Origin: Streptomyces sp. YS415
Lineage (GTDB): Bacteria > Actinomycetota > Actinomycetes > Streptomycetales > Streptomycetaceae
Assembly: GCF_023544665.1 (NCBI RefSeq)
Contig: NZ_JAMJFL010000031.1
Coordinates: 1-64,000 of the forward strand
Reading direction: 5' to 3'
DNA: 64,000 bases
Positions 39,711-49,976 of the stretch are shown here, in pieces (position 1 is the first letter of the stretch; each line of letters starts with the position of its first letter). Position numbers and translations under genes: made by a program. The notes under the pieces are model-generated. The model did no database searches. It was not told the origin of the DNA and worked only from the letters and a program-made list of their open reading frames with translations.

Positions 39711-41105
39711 CTAGTCCCGTTCGTCGTGCGGAAGCGTCACCAGCCAGCGGGTGGTCCGCCTCGGGCGCAGGTACAGCGCCCAGTACAGGGTGGCCACGGC
39801 CGTGATGCCGCCCGTCCACAGCAGGTACTCCGTCTCCTGCTGGGTCAGGATGTAGGCCAGGACCACGATCAGCAGGACCGGCATGGCCGGCCACAGGGGC
39901 ATGCGCCAGGCGGGACGGTGCTGGTGGCCGCCGCGGCGGGCCAGCAGGGCGGCGACCGCGACCAGCAGGTACATGCCGGTCACCGACACGCCGGTCACGC
40001 CGTACAGGGTGTCCAGGTTGACGAAGCACATGGCGGCGCCGGGGACGCCGACCGCCAGCGTGGCGACCCAGGGGGAGCCGAAGCGGCCGAGCTTGGCGAA
40101 GACGGCGTTGACCGGCTCGGGCCAGGCCTTGTCGCGGGCGGAGGCGAACAGGACGCGGGAGTTCTGGATGACCATGACGATGCCCGCGTTGATGATCGCG
40201 AGGGCCACGCAGAGGCTGACGAAGGTGCCGACCGCGGAGTTGGACCAGGCCTCGACCATGCCGCCGATGTCACCGCTGGTGAGCGCGGCGAGGTCGGAGG
40301 CGCCGAGGGTGATGCCGATGACCGGGACCAGGATGATCACGGCGGAGATGGCGAGCGTGGCCAGGACGGTACGGGCGACGTTGCGGCGCGGGTTCTCCAG
40401 TTCCTCGGAGAGGTAGACCGCGGTCGAGAAGCCCTGGGTGACGAAGAGGGCGATGGCCAGCCCGGAGACGATCAGCATCGCCGTCACGGTGTCGACGCCG
40501 CCGTCGGCACCGGCCACCTCGAGCGAGACCAGGCTGTCCGGACCGCGCTCGGCGTGGGCGAAGCCCAGCACGGCGACCACGGCCGCGGCCACGACCTCCA
40601 GGACCAGGAAGACGCCGGTGATCCAGGCGTTCGCGCGCAGATCCAGCAGACCGGCGAGGGTGGCGAGCAGCATCACGCCGGCGCCCGCCATCGAGGGGTC
40701 GAGGTCGACGATCGGGGCGAGGTAGTCGGCCGTGCCCATCGCGATCACCGGCGGCACGATCATCACGACCAGCAGCGAGAGCACGAAGACCAGCCAGCCC
40801 GCGAGGCGTCCGGCCATCGTGGTGACCATCGCGTACTCGCCGCCGGCGCTGGGGATGAGGGTGCCCAGCTCGGAGTAGCAGAACGCCACGGCGATGCAGA
40901 GCAGGGAGCCGATCGCGATGGTGAGCGCGGTGGCGGTGCCGAGCGAGCCGAAGAGGTCGGGGACGACCACGAAGAGGGTGGAGGCGGGCGTCACACAGGA
41001 GAGCGTGAGCAGAGTGCCGCCGACGACCCCGATCGAACGCTTCAGCTCCGGGGCGGGGGCCGGTACGTCATCGGGGACGAGGGACTTCTCCAGCGTGTCG
41101 GTCAT
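39711..41105 (-). CDS. amino-acid permease (APC superfamily)
   Basis: A 464-residue transporter with 12 predicted helices: SIGVVGGTLLTLSCVTPASTLFVV (helix 1 with the unwound small-residue stretch), FCYSELGTLIPSAGGEYAM (the conserved Gly-rich loop), and YLSEELENPRRNVARTVLATL. The substrate is uncertain; related proteins carry cationic or aromatic amino acids. It is convergent with the condensation-domain gene (three bases apart). The start is the ATG at 41105; the frame stays open upstream but is not family-like. Confidence 0.85.
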   Translation of the reverse strand: MTDTLEKSLVPDDVPAPAPELKRSIGVVGGTLLTLSCVTPASTLFVVVPDLFGSLGTATALTIAIGSLLCIAVAFCYSELGTLIPSAGGEYAMVTTMAGRLAGWLVFVLSLLVVMIVPPVIAMGTADYLAPIVDLDPSMAGAGVMLLATLAGLLDLRANAWITGVFLVLEVVAAAVVAVLGFAHAERGPDSLVSLEVAGADGGVDTVTAMLIVSGLAIALFVTQGFSTAVYLSEELENPRRNVARTVLATLAISAVIILVPVIGITLGASDLAALTSGDIGGMVEAWSNSAVGTFVSLCVALAIINAGIVMVIQNSRVLFASARDKAWPEPVNAVFAKLGRFGSPWVATLAVGVPGAAMCFVNLDTLYGVTGVSVTGMYLLVAVAALLARRGGHQHRPAWRMPLWPAMPVLLIVVLAYILTQQETEYLLWTGGITAVATLYWALYLRPRRTTRWLVTLPHDERD

Positions 41106-41468
41106 GCGGCGGTTCCGATCGGCTCGTGCGGCGGTGGTTTCGGGCGGGAGCGCTATCGCCTCCGGCGGCTTCGTCGTACTGGTTTTCCGTCCGCTCCCGG
41201 CGCTGCATGGAACACCGACGAAAACCAACGCGTCAATGGGTGTTTGCCTACGAAATCCGCAGCCAGAGAGCCCTCTAGATCGCGTATACAGCAGAAGAGG
41301 CAAGCCGTTCCGCTTATTGCGGCTGTACGGGAACCGCAACATGAAGACCGAAAAAACTGCCGACGTCCGGCATACGGACGTGTCGGTGGGGCCCGCTACA
41401 GTCCTTTTGTCACACAGCGATGTCACACAGTGAAGACACAGTCAGACACAGCGATGGGGTGGGGACGG
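41106..41468. other. long intergenic region with lower GC, inverted repeat and direct repeats
   Basis: This divergent promoter region is noticeably more AT-rich than the genes around it. It holds an imperfect inverted repeat at 41360-41386 and three GTCACACAG-like direct repeats at 41408-41451. No gene is seen in it. Confidence 0.5.
41360..41451 (+). promoter_or_regulatory. inverted repeat and direct-repeat cluster before the lipoprotein gene
   Basis: CCGACGTCCG (41360-41369) and CGGACGTGTCGG (41375-41386) pair with a two-base bulge. They are followed by TGTCACACAG at 41408-41417 and exactly again at 41421-41430 (13 bp apart), and a variant GTCAGACACAG at 41441-41451. All lie within 110 bases of the start at 41469. 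They may be operator sites; the regulator is unknown. Confidence 0.4.
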
Positions 41469-42329
41469 ATGAGGCTGAGGCACACCACGGCCTGGGTGGG
41501 GCTCACGGCGGCGGCCCTGGTGGCGGTCACCGGGTGCGGGTCCGAGGGGGCCGGGGAGACGGCCAAGGAGACCGCGAAGAAGGCGGCCGAGACGGTCACC
41601 GGCGCGGACAAGATCATGGCGGCGCTGGCCCGCGCCACCGACCGGACCGAGCAGCTCGGTTCGGCCGAGGTGAGCATGTCGACCGACCTCGGCACGGGCG
41701 CGCCGATCGCCATGGAGGGCACCTACTCCTGGGGTGACGGCATGGCCTACGACGTCCAGATGGACACCGCGGCCGCCCAGATGCAGGAACTCCAGGACGC
41801 CCCGACGATCCAGGTCCTGCTCGTCGACGGCGTCTACTACTACGACGTCGACCCGCAGGCCTCCGGCCCGATCGCGGGCAAGGAGTGGATCAAGGTCGAC
41901 TCCTCCGCGGTGTTCGGCGACAGCGGCAGCCAGGCCTACAAGGGCGGCGGCGACGCCGGCAGCCCGACGGCGTCCATGAAGAGCCTGAAGTACGCGGGCG
42001 ATGTCGAGAACCTCGGCACCGAGACCGTGAACGGCCAGCGCGCGACCCACTACCGGGCCGTGCTCGACGAGAACGACATGGGCAAGTTCAAGGACGCCTA
42101 CAGCGGCGAGGACAGCATGCTGGGCGCCATGACCGGCGGCGCCACCACCATGGAGATGGACATCTGGGTCAACGACAAGGACCTGCCCGTCCGCATGGAG
42201 CAGGTGATGGGCTCCATGTCGGTCTCCATGGACTTCGCCAAGTTCGGCGCGACCAAGGACATCACCGCCCCGCCGGCCGCGCAGACCGCCGACCTGACCG
42301 AGGCGCTCAAGGAACAGAACGGCCAGTGA
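41469..42329 (+). CDS. LppX/LprG-like lipoprotein
   Basis: A 286-residue lipoprotein: basic start, hydrophobic helix, lipobox AVTGC (Cys at about residue 23), then an ETAKETAKKAAETV linker and a beta-rich domain (GSAEVSMSTDLGT, AMEGTYSWGDGMAYDVQMDT, DGVYYYDVDPQASG, NGQRATHYRAVLDENDMG, DIWVNDKDLPVRMEQVMG). This resembles the LppX/LprAFG family, which carries lipids across the actinobacterial envelope. The ATG at 41469 is preferred (GGGGACGG upstream); 41454 is the alternative. A hairpin terminator follows. Confidence 0.8.
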   Translation: MRLRHTTAWVGLTAAALVAVTGCGSEGAGETAKETAKKAAETVTGADKIMAALARATDRTEQLGSAEVSMSTDLGTGAPIAMEGTYSWGDGMAYDVQMDTAAAQMQELQDAPTIQVLLVDGVYYYDVDPQASGPIAGKEWIKVDSSAVFGDSGSQAYKGGGDAGSPTASMKSLKYAGDVENLGTETVNGQRATHYRAVLDENDMGKFKDAYSGEDSMLGAMTGGATTMEMDIWVNDKDLPVRMEQVMGSMSVSMDFAKFGATKDITAPPAAQTADLTEALKEQNGQ

Positions 42330-42334
42330 CACGA

Positions 42335-42367
42335 CCGGGCCCGGGCACCTGAGGTGCCCGGGCCCGG
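42335..42367 (+). terminator. hairpin terminator after the lipoprotein gene
   Basis: CCGGGCCCGGGCAC (from 42335) pairs with GTGCCCGGGCCCGG (to 42367) around CTGAG: a 14-bp GC-only stem between convergent genes. Confidence 0.8.
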
Positions 42368-42386
42368 GTGGTGCCGCTGGGACGGA

Positions 42387-43889
<1,503 letters not shown>

Positions 43890-43903
43890 GACCAAGAACT
43901 CCT

Positions 43904-45781
43904 TCACAGATGGCGGCGTCGGGTTGAGACGTGCCGGTCGTACTCGTCGCGGGCCTTGACCGCCGACGGTCGGGTCGCGGTCTCGGCCACAGGAACATCC
44001 CACCAGGCCTGCGCCTCGGGCGCGCCCGACACTGTGTCTGCCGTTTCGGTCTCCACGTAGACACATGTGGGCGTCTCGGCGGCCCGCGCCTCGACGAGGG
44101 CCGCGCGCAGGTCACCGACGGTCCGCGCGCGCAGGACGCGCATGCCGAGGCTGGCCGCGTTGGCGGCCAGGTCGACCGGGAGCGGGGCGCCGGTGTAGGA
44201 GCCGTCGTCCGCCCGGAAGCGGTAGGCGGTGCCGAACCGCTCGCCGCCCACCGACTCCGACAGGCCGCCGATGGACGCGTACCCGTGGTTCTGCACCAGA
44301 AGCACCTTGATGGCGATGCCCTCCTGCACGGCGGTGACGATCTCCGTCGGCATCATCAGATAGGTGCCGTCGCCGACCAGCGCCCAGACATGGCGCTCGG
44401 GGGCGGCGAGCTTCACGCCGATCGCGGCCGGGATCTCGTAGCCCATGCAGGAGTAGCCGTACTCCAGGTGATACTGGTCGGCCGACCGGGACCGCCAGAG
44501 CTTGTGCAGGTCGCCGGGGAGCGAACCGGCCGCGTTGATGATCACGTCCGACTCGTCCACCAGGGCGTCCAGCGCGCCGATCACCTGCGGCTGGCTCGGT
44601 CGTACGTCCGGCTCCGGGGCCGCGAAGCAGGCGTCGACGCGCTGTTCCCAGCGCGCCTTGCCCTCGGTGTACTCGGCGACGTACGACGGGTCGAGCCGGT
44701 GGTCGTGCATCTCCAGCCGCGCGGTGAGCTCCGCCAGGCCGTTGCGGGCGTCCGCGATCAGGGGCATTCCGGAGAGCTTGTGGCCGTCGTGGGGCGCGAT
44801 GTTGAGGTTGAGGAAGCGGACGTCGGGGTGCTGGAAGAGGGTGCCGGAGGCGGTGGTGAAGTCGGTGTACCGGGTGCCGACGCCGATCACCAGGTCGGCG
44901 GTGCGGGCCAGCCGGTCGGCGGTCTCGGTGCCGGTGTGGCCGATGCCGCCGATGTCCTGGGGGTGGTCGTGGCGCAGGGATCCCTTGCCGGCCTGGGTGG
45001 AGGCCACCGGAATGCCGGTGGCGGCGGCGAACTCGGCGAGGGCCTCCTCGGCGCGGCTGTGGTGGACCCCGCCGCCGGCCACCACGAGGGGCCGCCGTGC
45101 GGTGCGGATCGCGGTCACGGCCTCGGCCAGCTCGGCCGGGTCGGCTCCCGGCCGCCGTACCGCCCACACGCGCTCGGCGAAGAACTCCTCCGGCCAGTCG
45201 TACGCCTCCGCCTGCACGTCCTGGGGCAGGGCGAGGGTGACGGCGCCGGTCTCGACCGGGTCGGTGAGCACCCGTACGGCCTGGAGGGCGGCCGGGATCA
45301 GGGCCTCGGGGCGGGTGACGCGGTCGAAGTAGCGGGAGACCGGGCGCAGGCAGTCGTTGACGCTGAGGTCGCCCGCGTGGGGGACCTCCAGCTGCTGCAG
45401 GACCGGGTCGGCCGGGCGGGCGGCGAAGGTGTCGCCGGGGAGCAGCAGGACGGGGAGGTGGTTGACGGTCGCGAGGGCGGCGCCGGTGACCAGGTTCGTG
45501 GCGCCGGGGCCGATCGACGTCGTCACGGCGTGCGTGGACAGCCGGTTCGACTGGCGGGCGTAGCCGACGGCCGCGTGGACCATGGACTGCTCGTTGCGGC
45601 CCTGGTGGAACGGCATGACGTCGGCGTACTCGACGAGCGCCTGGCCGAGTCCGGCGACATTGCCGTGGCCGAAGATGCCCCAGGTGGCGCCGATGAGCCG
45701 GTGCCGGGCGCCGTCGCGTTCGGTGTACTGCGCGGCGAGGAAACGGACCAGCGCCTGGGCGACGGTCAGCCGGGTGGTCAT
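43904..45781 (-). CDS. iolD: 3D-(3,5/4)-trihydroxycyclohexane-1,2-dione hydrolase (IolD)
   Basis: A 625-residue thiamine-diphosphate enzyme that opens the ring of the dione in myo-inositol breakdown to 5-deoxyglucuronate. It has the ThDP fold in three parts: N-terminal with the activating Glu in FHQGRNEQSMVHAA, a central Rossmann part (RPLVVAGGGVHHS), and the C-terminal ThDP site (LEYGYSCMGYEIPAAIG, WALVGDGTYLMMPTEI, NHGYASIGGL). The length fits the family. The ATG at 45781 shares a base with the stop of iolB (TGATG). Confidence 0.92.
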   Translation of the reverse strand: MTTRLTVAQALVRFLAAQYTERDGARHRLIGATWGIFGHGNVAGLGQALVEYADVMPFHQGRNEQSMVHAAVGYARQSNRLSTHAVTTSIGPGATNLVTGAALATVNHLPVLLLPGDTFAARPADPVLQQLEVPHAGDLSVNDCLRPVSRYFDRVTRPEALIPAALQAVRVLTDPVETGAVTLALPQDVQAEAYDWPEEFFAERVWAVRRPGADPAELAEAVTAIRTARRPLVVAGGGVHHSRAEEALAEFAAATGIPVASTQAGKGSLRHDHPQDIGGIGHTGTETADRLARTADLVIGVGTRYTDFTTASGTLFQHPDVRFLNLNIAPHDGHKLSGMPLIADARNGLAELTARLEMHDHRLDPSYVAEYTEGKARWEQRVDACFAAPEPDVRPSQPQVIGALDALVDESDVIINAAGSLPGDLHKLWRSRSADQYHLEYGYSCMGYEIPAAIGVKLAAPERHVWALVGDGTYLMMPTEIVTAVQEGIAIKVLLVQNHGYASIGGLSESVGGERFGTAYRFRADDGSYTGAPLPVDLAANAASLGMRVLRARTVGDLRAALVEARAAETPTCVYVETETADTVSGAPEAQAWWDVPVAETATRPSAVKARDEYDRHVSTRRRHL

Positions 45782-46596
45782 CAGTAGCCCTCCGTGTGGT
45801 CCGGGTGGAAGCAGATCCGCCACTCCCGGGTCTCGCCCGGGCCCGCCATGACGTTCAGGTAGTACATGTCGTGGCCGGGCTGGGCGATCGACGGGCCGTG
45901 CCAGCCGTCGGGAACGAGGACGACATCACCCGTGCGGACCTCGGCGAGCAGGTCGGAGCCGCCCTCCCGGGAGGGGGACACCCGCTGGTAGCCGTAGCCG
46001 TGCGGGCCGTCGATCTCGAAGTAGTAGATCTCCTCCAGCTCCGACTCCTCGCCCGGCCGGTGCTCGTCGTGCTTGTGCGGCGGGTACGAGGACCAGTTGC
46101 CGCCGGGGGTGATGACCTCGACGGCGATGAGCTTGTCGCAGGCGAAGGCGTCGGCGGAGGCGAAGTTGCGGACGTGGCGCAGCCGGTTGCCGCTGCCGCG
46201 CTCCTCCTTGGGGACCTCCGGCGCGGGGCCGTAGCGGGCGGGGAGTCGTCGCTCGCACCTTGCTCCTGCCAAAGCAAAGCGGCCACCCGCGCCGGAGGCG
46301 ATCTGGACCCGGGCGTCCCGGGGGGCGTACGCGAAGTCGGTGACCGACGCGAACACGCTTTCCCGGCCCAGGAGTTGGAACTCTTCCTGTTCTGTTCGCA
46401 CGGTACAACCGCCGGTGAGGGGCAGGACGATCCATTCGCTGTCCCCGGTGGCGAAGGTGTGCGTGCCGCCGGGCGCCAGCTCGACGATCCGCAGGCCGGC
46501 GTGCGCCCAGCCGGCCCGCTCGGGGCCGATGTCGAGGACGTGGTCCGCGTCGGCGGTCGCCCCCCTGGGGACGTACAGCTCCTTGCTCGTCGTCAT
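45781..46596 (-). CDS. iolB: 5-deoxy-glucuronate isomerase (IolB)
   Basis: A 271-residue bicupin isomerase converting 5-deoxyglucuronate to 5-dehydro-2-deoxygluconate. Features are HTFATGDSEWIVLPLTGGCTV (first cupin) and the metal site of the second cupin, YPPHKHDEHR...EEIYYFEI, with later GDVVLVPDGWHGP and YYLNVMAGP. It is coupled to iolD; seven bases separate it from the aldolase-like gene upstream. Confidence 0.92.
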   Translation of the reverse strand: MTTSKELYVPRGATADADHVLDIGPERAGWAHAGLRIVELAPGGTHTFATGDSEWIVLPLTGGCTVRTEQEEFQLLGRESVFASVTDFAYAPRDARVQIASGAGGRFALAGARCERRLPARYGPAPEVPKEERGSGNRLRHVRNFASADAFACDKLIAVEVITPGGNWSSYPPHKHDEHRPGEESELEEIYYFEIDGPHGYGYQRVSPSREGGSDLLAEVRTGDVVLVPDGWHGPSIAQPGHDMYYLNVMAGPGETREWRICFHPDHTEGY

Positions 46597-46603
46597 GCGG
46601 CCC

Positions 46604-47488
46604 TCACAGCAGTCCTACGGCGGTGTCCACGGCGGCGGCCACATCGCCGTCCGCCGGATACAGCAGCGAACGGCCGACGACCAGGCCGCGCACGGTGGGG
46701 AGTTGGAGGGCGCCGCGCCACTTCTCGTAGGCGGCGTCCTGGTCGTCCCCGATGTCACCGCCGAGGAGGACGGCGGGCAGCGTCGAGGTCTCCATGACCT
46801 GGGCCATGTCGTCCGGGTTGTCGGTGACCGGGACCTTGAGCCAGGTGTACGCCGAACTGCCGCCGAGGCCGGAGGCGATGGCGATGGACCGGGTGACCGC
46901 GTCGGCGGAGAGATCGTTGCGGAGTTTTCCGTCGGGGGTGCGACGGCTGATGAACGGCTCGACGAACAGGGGGAGTTGCCGGGCGGCCATCTCGTCGACG
47001 GCGCGGGCGGTGGACTCCAGGGTGTTCAGGGAGCCGGGGTCGTCGTAGTCGATGCGGAGGAGGAGCTTGCCGGCGTCGAAGTTGAGGCGGGCGATGTCCT
47101 CGGGGCGGTGGCCGGTGAAGCGGTCGTCGAGTTCGAAGACGGCGCCCTGGAGTCCGCCGCGGTTCATCGAGCCCATGACGACGCGGTCGTCGAGGGCGCC
47201 GAGGAGGAGCAGGTCGTCGAGGATGTCGGCGGTGGCGAGGACTCCGTCGACGCCGGGCCTGCTGAGCGCGAGGCAGAGGCGGTCGAGGAGGTCGGCGCGG
47301 TTGGCCATGGCGTGCTTGCGGTCGCCGACGCTCAGGGCTCCGCGGGCGGGGTGGTCGGCGGCGACGATCATGAGGCGATCGCTGGTGGTGGTGAGCAGCG
47401 GGCGTCGCCTGCGGCGGGCGGCGGCTTCGGCGATGGCCTGGGGGTGTCTGGTGCGGGTGCGGATCAGCTCCGCGATGTCGACGGTCAC
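46604..47488 (-). CDS. Cgl0159-type (beta/alpha)8 aldolase-like protein of the iol operon
   Basis: A 294-residue protein with features of the class I aldolase-like family that accompanies iol genes in actinobacteria: MIVAADHPARGAL near residue 40, GVDGVLATADILDDLLLLG, DYDDPGSLNTLE, LPLFVEPF, and TWLKVPVTDN containing a candidate Schiff-base Lys. It probably splits 2-deoxy-5-keto-6-phosphogluconate (the IolJ step) or a related sugar phosphate; no other iolJ is in the operon. The GTG at 47488 overlaps the iolC stop (GTGA). Confidence 0.8.
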   Translation of the reverse strand: MTVDIAELIRTRTRHPQAIAEAAARRRRRPLLTTTSDRLMIVAADHPARGALSVGDRKHAMANRADLLDRLCLALSRPGVDGVLATADILDDLLLLGALDDRVVMGSMNRGGLQGAVFELDDRFTGHRPEDIARLNFDAGKLLLRIDYDDPGSLNTLESTARAVDEMAARQLPLFVEPFISRRTPDGKLRNDLSADAVTRSIAIASGLGGSSAYTWLKVPVTDNPDDMAQVMETSTLPAVLLGGDIGDDQDAAYEKWRGALQLPTVRGLVVGRSLLYPADGDVAAAVDTAVGLL

Positions 47489-48657
47489 CGGGGGGCTCCG
47501 TCTCCGGGCTCGGGCTCGGCCTCGGCTTCGCCTTCGGCCGATGGGTTCCCACCCGGACCACCCGTGCTGCTCTCGTCGTCGGGTGCGGGTGGCCCCTGTG
47601 GGGCGGAATCGCCGTCGGCGGGTGCGGGGGGTGGGGGTGGGGTGCTGTTGCCGGTGTCGGGTGCGGAGGGCTCTGGTGGGGTGGGGGTGCCGTCGGCGGG
47701 TGCGGGCGGTGGGACTGTTCCTGTGGTGAGGGCCGTTTTTACCTCCTCGGGAGTGGGCATGGCCGAGGAGCATTCCAGGCGGGAGGCGACGATGGCGCCG
47801 GCCGCGTTGGCGTGGCGCATGGTCGTCTCCAGGTCCCAGCCGTTGAGCAGGCCGTGGCAGAGGGAGCCGCCGAAAGCGTCGCCGGCGCCTAGGCCGTTGA
47901 GGACGGTCACCGGGAGCGGGGGGACCTCCGCCCGGTCGCCGTCGCGGTGCACGGCCAGCACTCCCTTCGGGCCCAGCTTGACCACAGCGAGCTCCACCCC
48001 GGCGTCGAGCAGCGCGCGGGCGGCCGCGTGCGGGTCGCGGACGCCGGTGGCGACCTCCACCTCGTCGAGGTTGCCGACGGCGACGGTGGCGTACCGGAGG
48101 GCTTCGGCGTAGAAGGGGCGGGCCGCGTCGGGGTCGCTCCAGAACATGGGGCGCCAGTCGAGGTCGAACACCGTGATGCCGGACTTGGCGCGGTGGGCGA
48201 GCGCCGCGAGGGTCGCCGTACGGCTGGGCTCCTCGCTCAGTCCGGTGCCGGTCATCCAGAAGATCCGGGCGTCGCGGACCGCGTCGAGGTCGAGTTCATG
48301 GGCGTCGATCTCCAGGTCGGGCGCCTTGGGCTGCCGGTAGAAGTAGAGCGGGAAGTCGTCCGGCGGGAACACCTCGCAGAAGGTGACCGGAGTGGGCAGG
48401 CCCGGGACCGGGGCCACCCAGCGGTCGTCGACGCCGAAGCCCCGCAGGGCCTCGTGCAGATAGGTGCCGAAGGGGTCGTCGCCGGTGCGGGTGATGACGG
48501 CGGTGTTCCGGCCCAGCCGGGCTGCGGCGACCGCGACGTTCGTCGCCGAGCCGCCGAGGAACTTGCCGAAGGAGGTGACCTGCGGCAGGGGGACGCCCGT
48601 CTGCAACGGATAGAGGTCCACCCCGATCCGCCCCATGGTGATCAGGTCGTACGCCAT
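47485..48657 (-). CDS. iolC: 5-dehydro-2-deoxygluconokinase (IolC) with a long Pro/acidic C-terminal tail
   Basis: A 390-residue PfkB-family kinase that phosphorylates 5-dehydro-2-deoxygluconate. Residues 1-310 are canonical: MGRIGVDLYPLQTGVPL, the first signature around FLGGSATNVAVAAARLG, and the second around NGLGAGDAFGGSLCHGLL with the catalytic Asp. After about residue 312 there is an 80-residue tail of Pro, Ala, Asp, Glu, Gly and Ser that ordinary IolC proteins lack. It is the first gene of the operon, with a promoter and palindrome just upstream. The ATG at 48657 follows GAAGGGAACGCG. Confidence 0.9.
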   Translation of the reverse strand: MAYDLITMGRIGVDLYPLQTGVPLPQVTSFGKFLGGSATNVAVAAARLGRNTAVITRTGDDPFGTYLHEALRGFGVDDRWVAPVPGLPTPVTFCEVFPPDDFPLYFYRQPKAPDLEIDAHELDLDAVRDARIFWMTGTGLSEEPSRTATLAALAHRAKSGITVFDLDWRPMFWSDPDAARPFYAEALRYATVAVGNLDEVEVATGVRDPHAAARALLDAGVELAVVKLGPKGVLAVHRDGDRAEVPPLPVTVLNGLGAGDAFGGSLCHGLLNGWDLETTMRHANAAGAIVASRLECSSAMPTPEEVKTALTTGTVPPPAPADGTPTPPEPSAPDTGNSTPPPPPAPADGDSAPQGPPAPDDESSTGGPGGNPSAEGEAEAEPEPGDGAPR

Positions 48658-48686
48658 CGCGTTCCCTTCGTATCGGCTCTCCCGGC

Positions 48687-48731
48687 TTTCTAGCCCTGGG
48701 GACGGAGCCCTGTCAATGTTTTGTCCAGACA
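48687..48731 (-). promoter_or_regulatory. promoter and putative operator of the iol operon
   Basis: On the minus strand TTGACA (48716-48711) and TAGAAA (48692-48687) are 18 bp apart, a good vegetative (sigma-HrdB type) promoter, with the start at about 48680. Just upstream TGTCTGGACA (48731-48722) is a TGTC-N2-GACA inverted repeat followed by AAACAT, a plausible repressor or activator site overlapping the -35 region's upstream edge. Confidence 0.65.
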
Positions 48732-48743
48732 TTCGGACCAGAA

Positions 48744-49721
48744 GTGGGACGGGTCCTGTGGGTGTTGTTCTCGGCGTGCGGCTGGAATGCTCTGTGCGTG
48801 CTTGTTCGGTCCGGGCACGGGCCCGATGGATCCTGGGAAGTCGCCTTCGGCCGGCCGCACCCCCGCTTGCGGCCGGGACTGATCAGCTATCGCGGGTTCC
48901 GGCTCGGTTTCGCGCGGCCCCGGCGGCGGCTGGAGACGCCGATCGGGGCGGCGACCGTGGTGTTCGGGTTCGGGGATCCGGTGCGCATCCTGCGGCCGGG
49001 CCGGGCGCCCGACACGCTGGTGTCCCTGTTCTGTGGGCCCACGACCACCCCGGCCGTCGGTGAGCACGGCGGGCGGCTGGCCGGGATCGAGGTGCTGCTC
49101 ACGCCGTGGGCCGCGTTCACCCTGTTCGGGACGCCGCAGCACGAACTCGCCGAGCGCACGGTCGACCCCGACGACCTGCCGCACGCCCTGGACATCGGCG
49201 TGTGCGAACTCGCCGGTGCGCTGGCCGCGTTGCCGACCTGGCAGAGCCGGTTCGGGCTGCTGGACGAGGTGTTCACGCGCTGGTCCGCGGCCGGGGTGCC
49301 CAGTTCGGCGCGGGTGGTGCGGGCCTGGTCGGAACTGGTGCGCACGGGTGGCGCGATGCCGGTGCCGCGGCTCGCGGAGGAGGTCGGCTGGAGTGCGCGG
49401 CACCTGGAGAACCGGTTCCGGGAGCAGATCGGTCTGGGCCCGAAGGCCGCGGCCCGGGTGCTGCGCCTGCAGCGGGCCCGGCGCCTGCTCGCGGCCGGAC
49501 GTGGCGCCGCCGAGACCGCAGCCCTGTGCGGGTTCTACGACCAGGCCCATCTCAGCGGTGAGTTCAAGACGATGACGGGGTGCACGCCCCGGGAGTTCAC
49601 GGCCGCCCGGCGGTCGTCCGTGCCGACGGCGGACGGGGCTCCGGGCGCCGACCGGCTGGCGGGCGAGGCCACCAGTGTGGTGCTCGCGTCCGGCGGTAGT
49701 TCGGTTTTTTCCAATACCTGA
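48744..49721 (+). CDS. AraC-family transcriptional regulator
   Basis: A regulator of up to 325 residues. The C-terminal third carries the AraC double helix-turn-helix (MPVPRLAEEVGWSARHLENRFREQIGLGPKAAARVLRLQRARRLL and ETAALCGFYDQAHLSGEFKTMTGCTPREF). The N-terminal part is a barrel-like effector domain (ISYRGFRLGFARPRRRLETPIG). The start is uncertain: GTG at 48744 or 48798, neither with a good ribosome site. It is divergent from the iol operon and its 5' end abuts the iol operator, so local control is possible, although known actinobacterial iol repressors belong to GntR or LacI families. Confidence 0.8.
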   Translation: MGRVLWVLFSACGWNALCVLVRSGHGPDGSWEVAFGRPHPRLRPGLISYRGFRLGFARPRRRLETPIGAATVVFGFGDPVRILRPGRAPDTLVSLFCGPTTTPAVGEHGGRLAGIEVLLTPWAAFTLFGTPQHELAERTVDPDDLPHALDIGVCELAGALAALPTWQSRFGLLDEVFTRWSAAGVPSSARVVRAWSELVRTGGAMPVPRLAEEVGWSARHLENRFREQIGLGPKAAARVLRLQRARRLLAAGRGAAETAALCGFYDQAHLSGEFKTMTGCTPREFTAARRSSVPTADGAPGADRLAGEATSVVLASGGSSVFSNT

Positions 49722-49790
49722 CGGGATCTCCCCCGGCACGCTGTGCCCCTGACCTCGAGCCGACGACGAGCCGAGGTCGGCGGGGGAAAC

Positions 49791-49826
49791 GGCGGGCCGG
49801 ACCTGACGCAGCGGGTCCGGCCCGCC
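49791..49826 (+). terminator. 13-bp hairpin terminator after the AraC gene
   Basis: GGCGGGCCGGACC (49791-49803) pairs perfectly with 49814-49826 around a ten-base loop. Confidence 0.75.
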
Positions 49827-49916
49827 CTGCCGTCCCCGTACATCTGCCGTCCCCGCACATCGCGCCCCGGCCGTCAACGCGCCACGCCACACGCCCGCGT
49901 GCGCCTTTGCCTCACC

Positions 49917-49976
49917 TGTGTCACAAACGCCCCCCTTGTGTCACACATGTCGCGTCTACGCGGTCCTTGCGTCACA
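49917..49976 (+). repeat. three TGTGTCACA direct repeats upstream of a small HTH gene
   Basis: TGTGTCACA occurs at 49917-49925 and 49937-49945 (20 bp period), and TGCGTCACA at 49968-49976. They lie 137-196 bases before the HTH gene at 50113. A similar GTCACACAG pair stands before the lipoprotein gene near 41.4 kb. Possible binding sites; no regulator is known to me. Confidence 0.45.
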
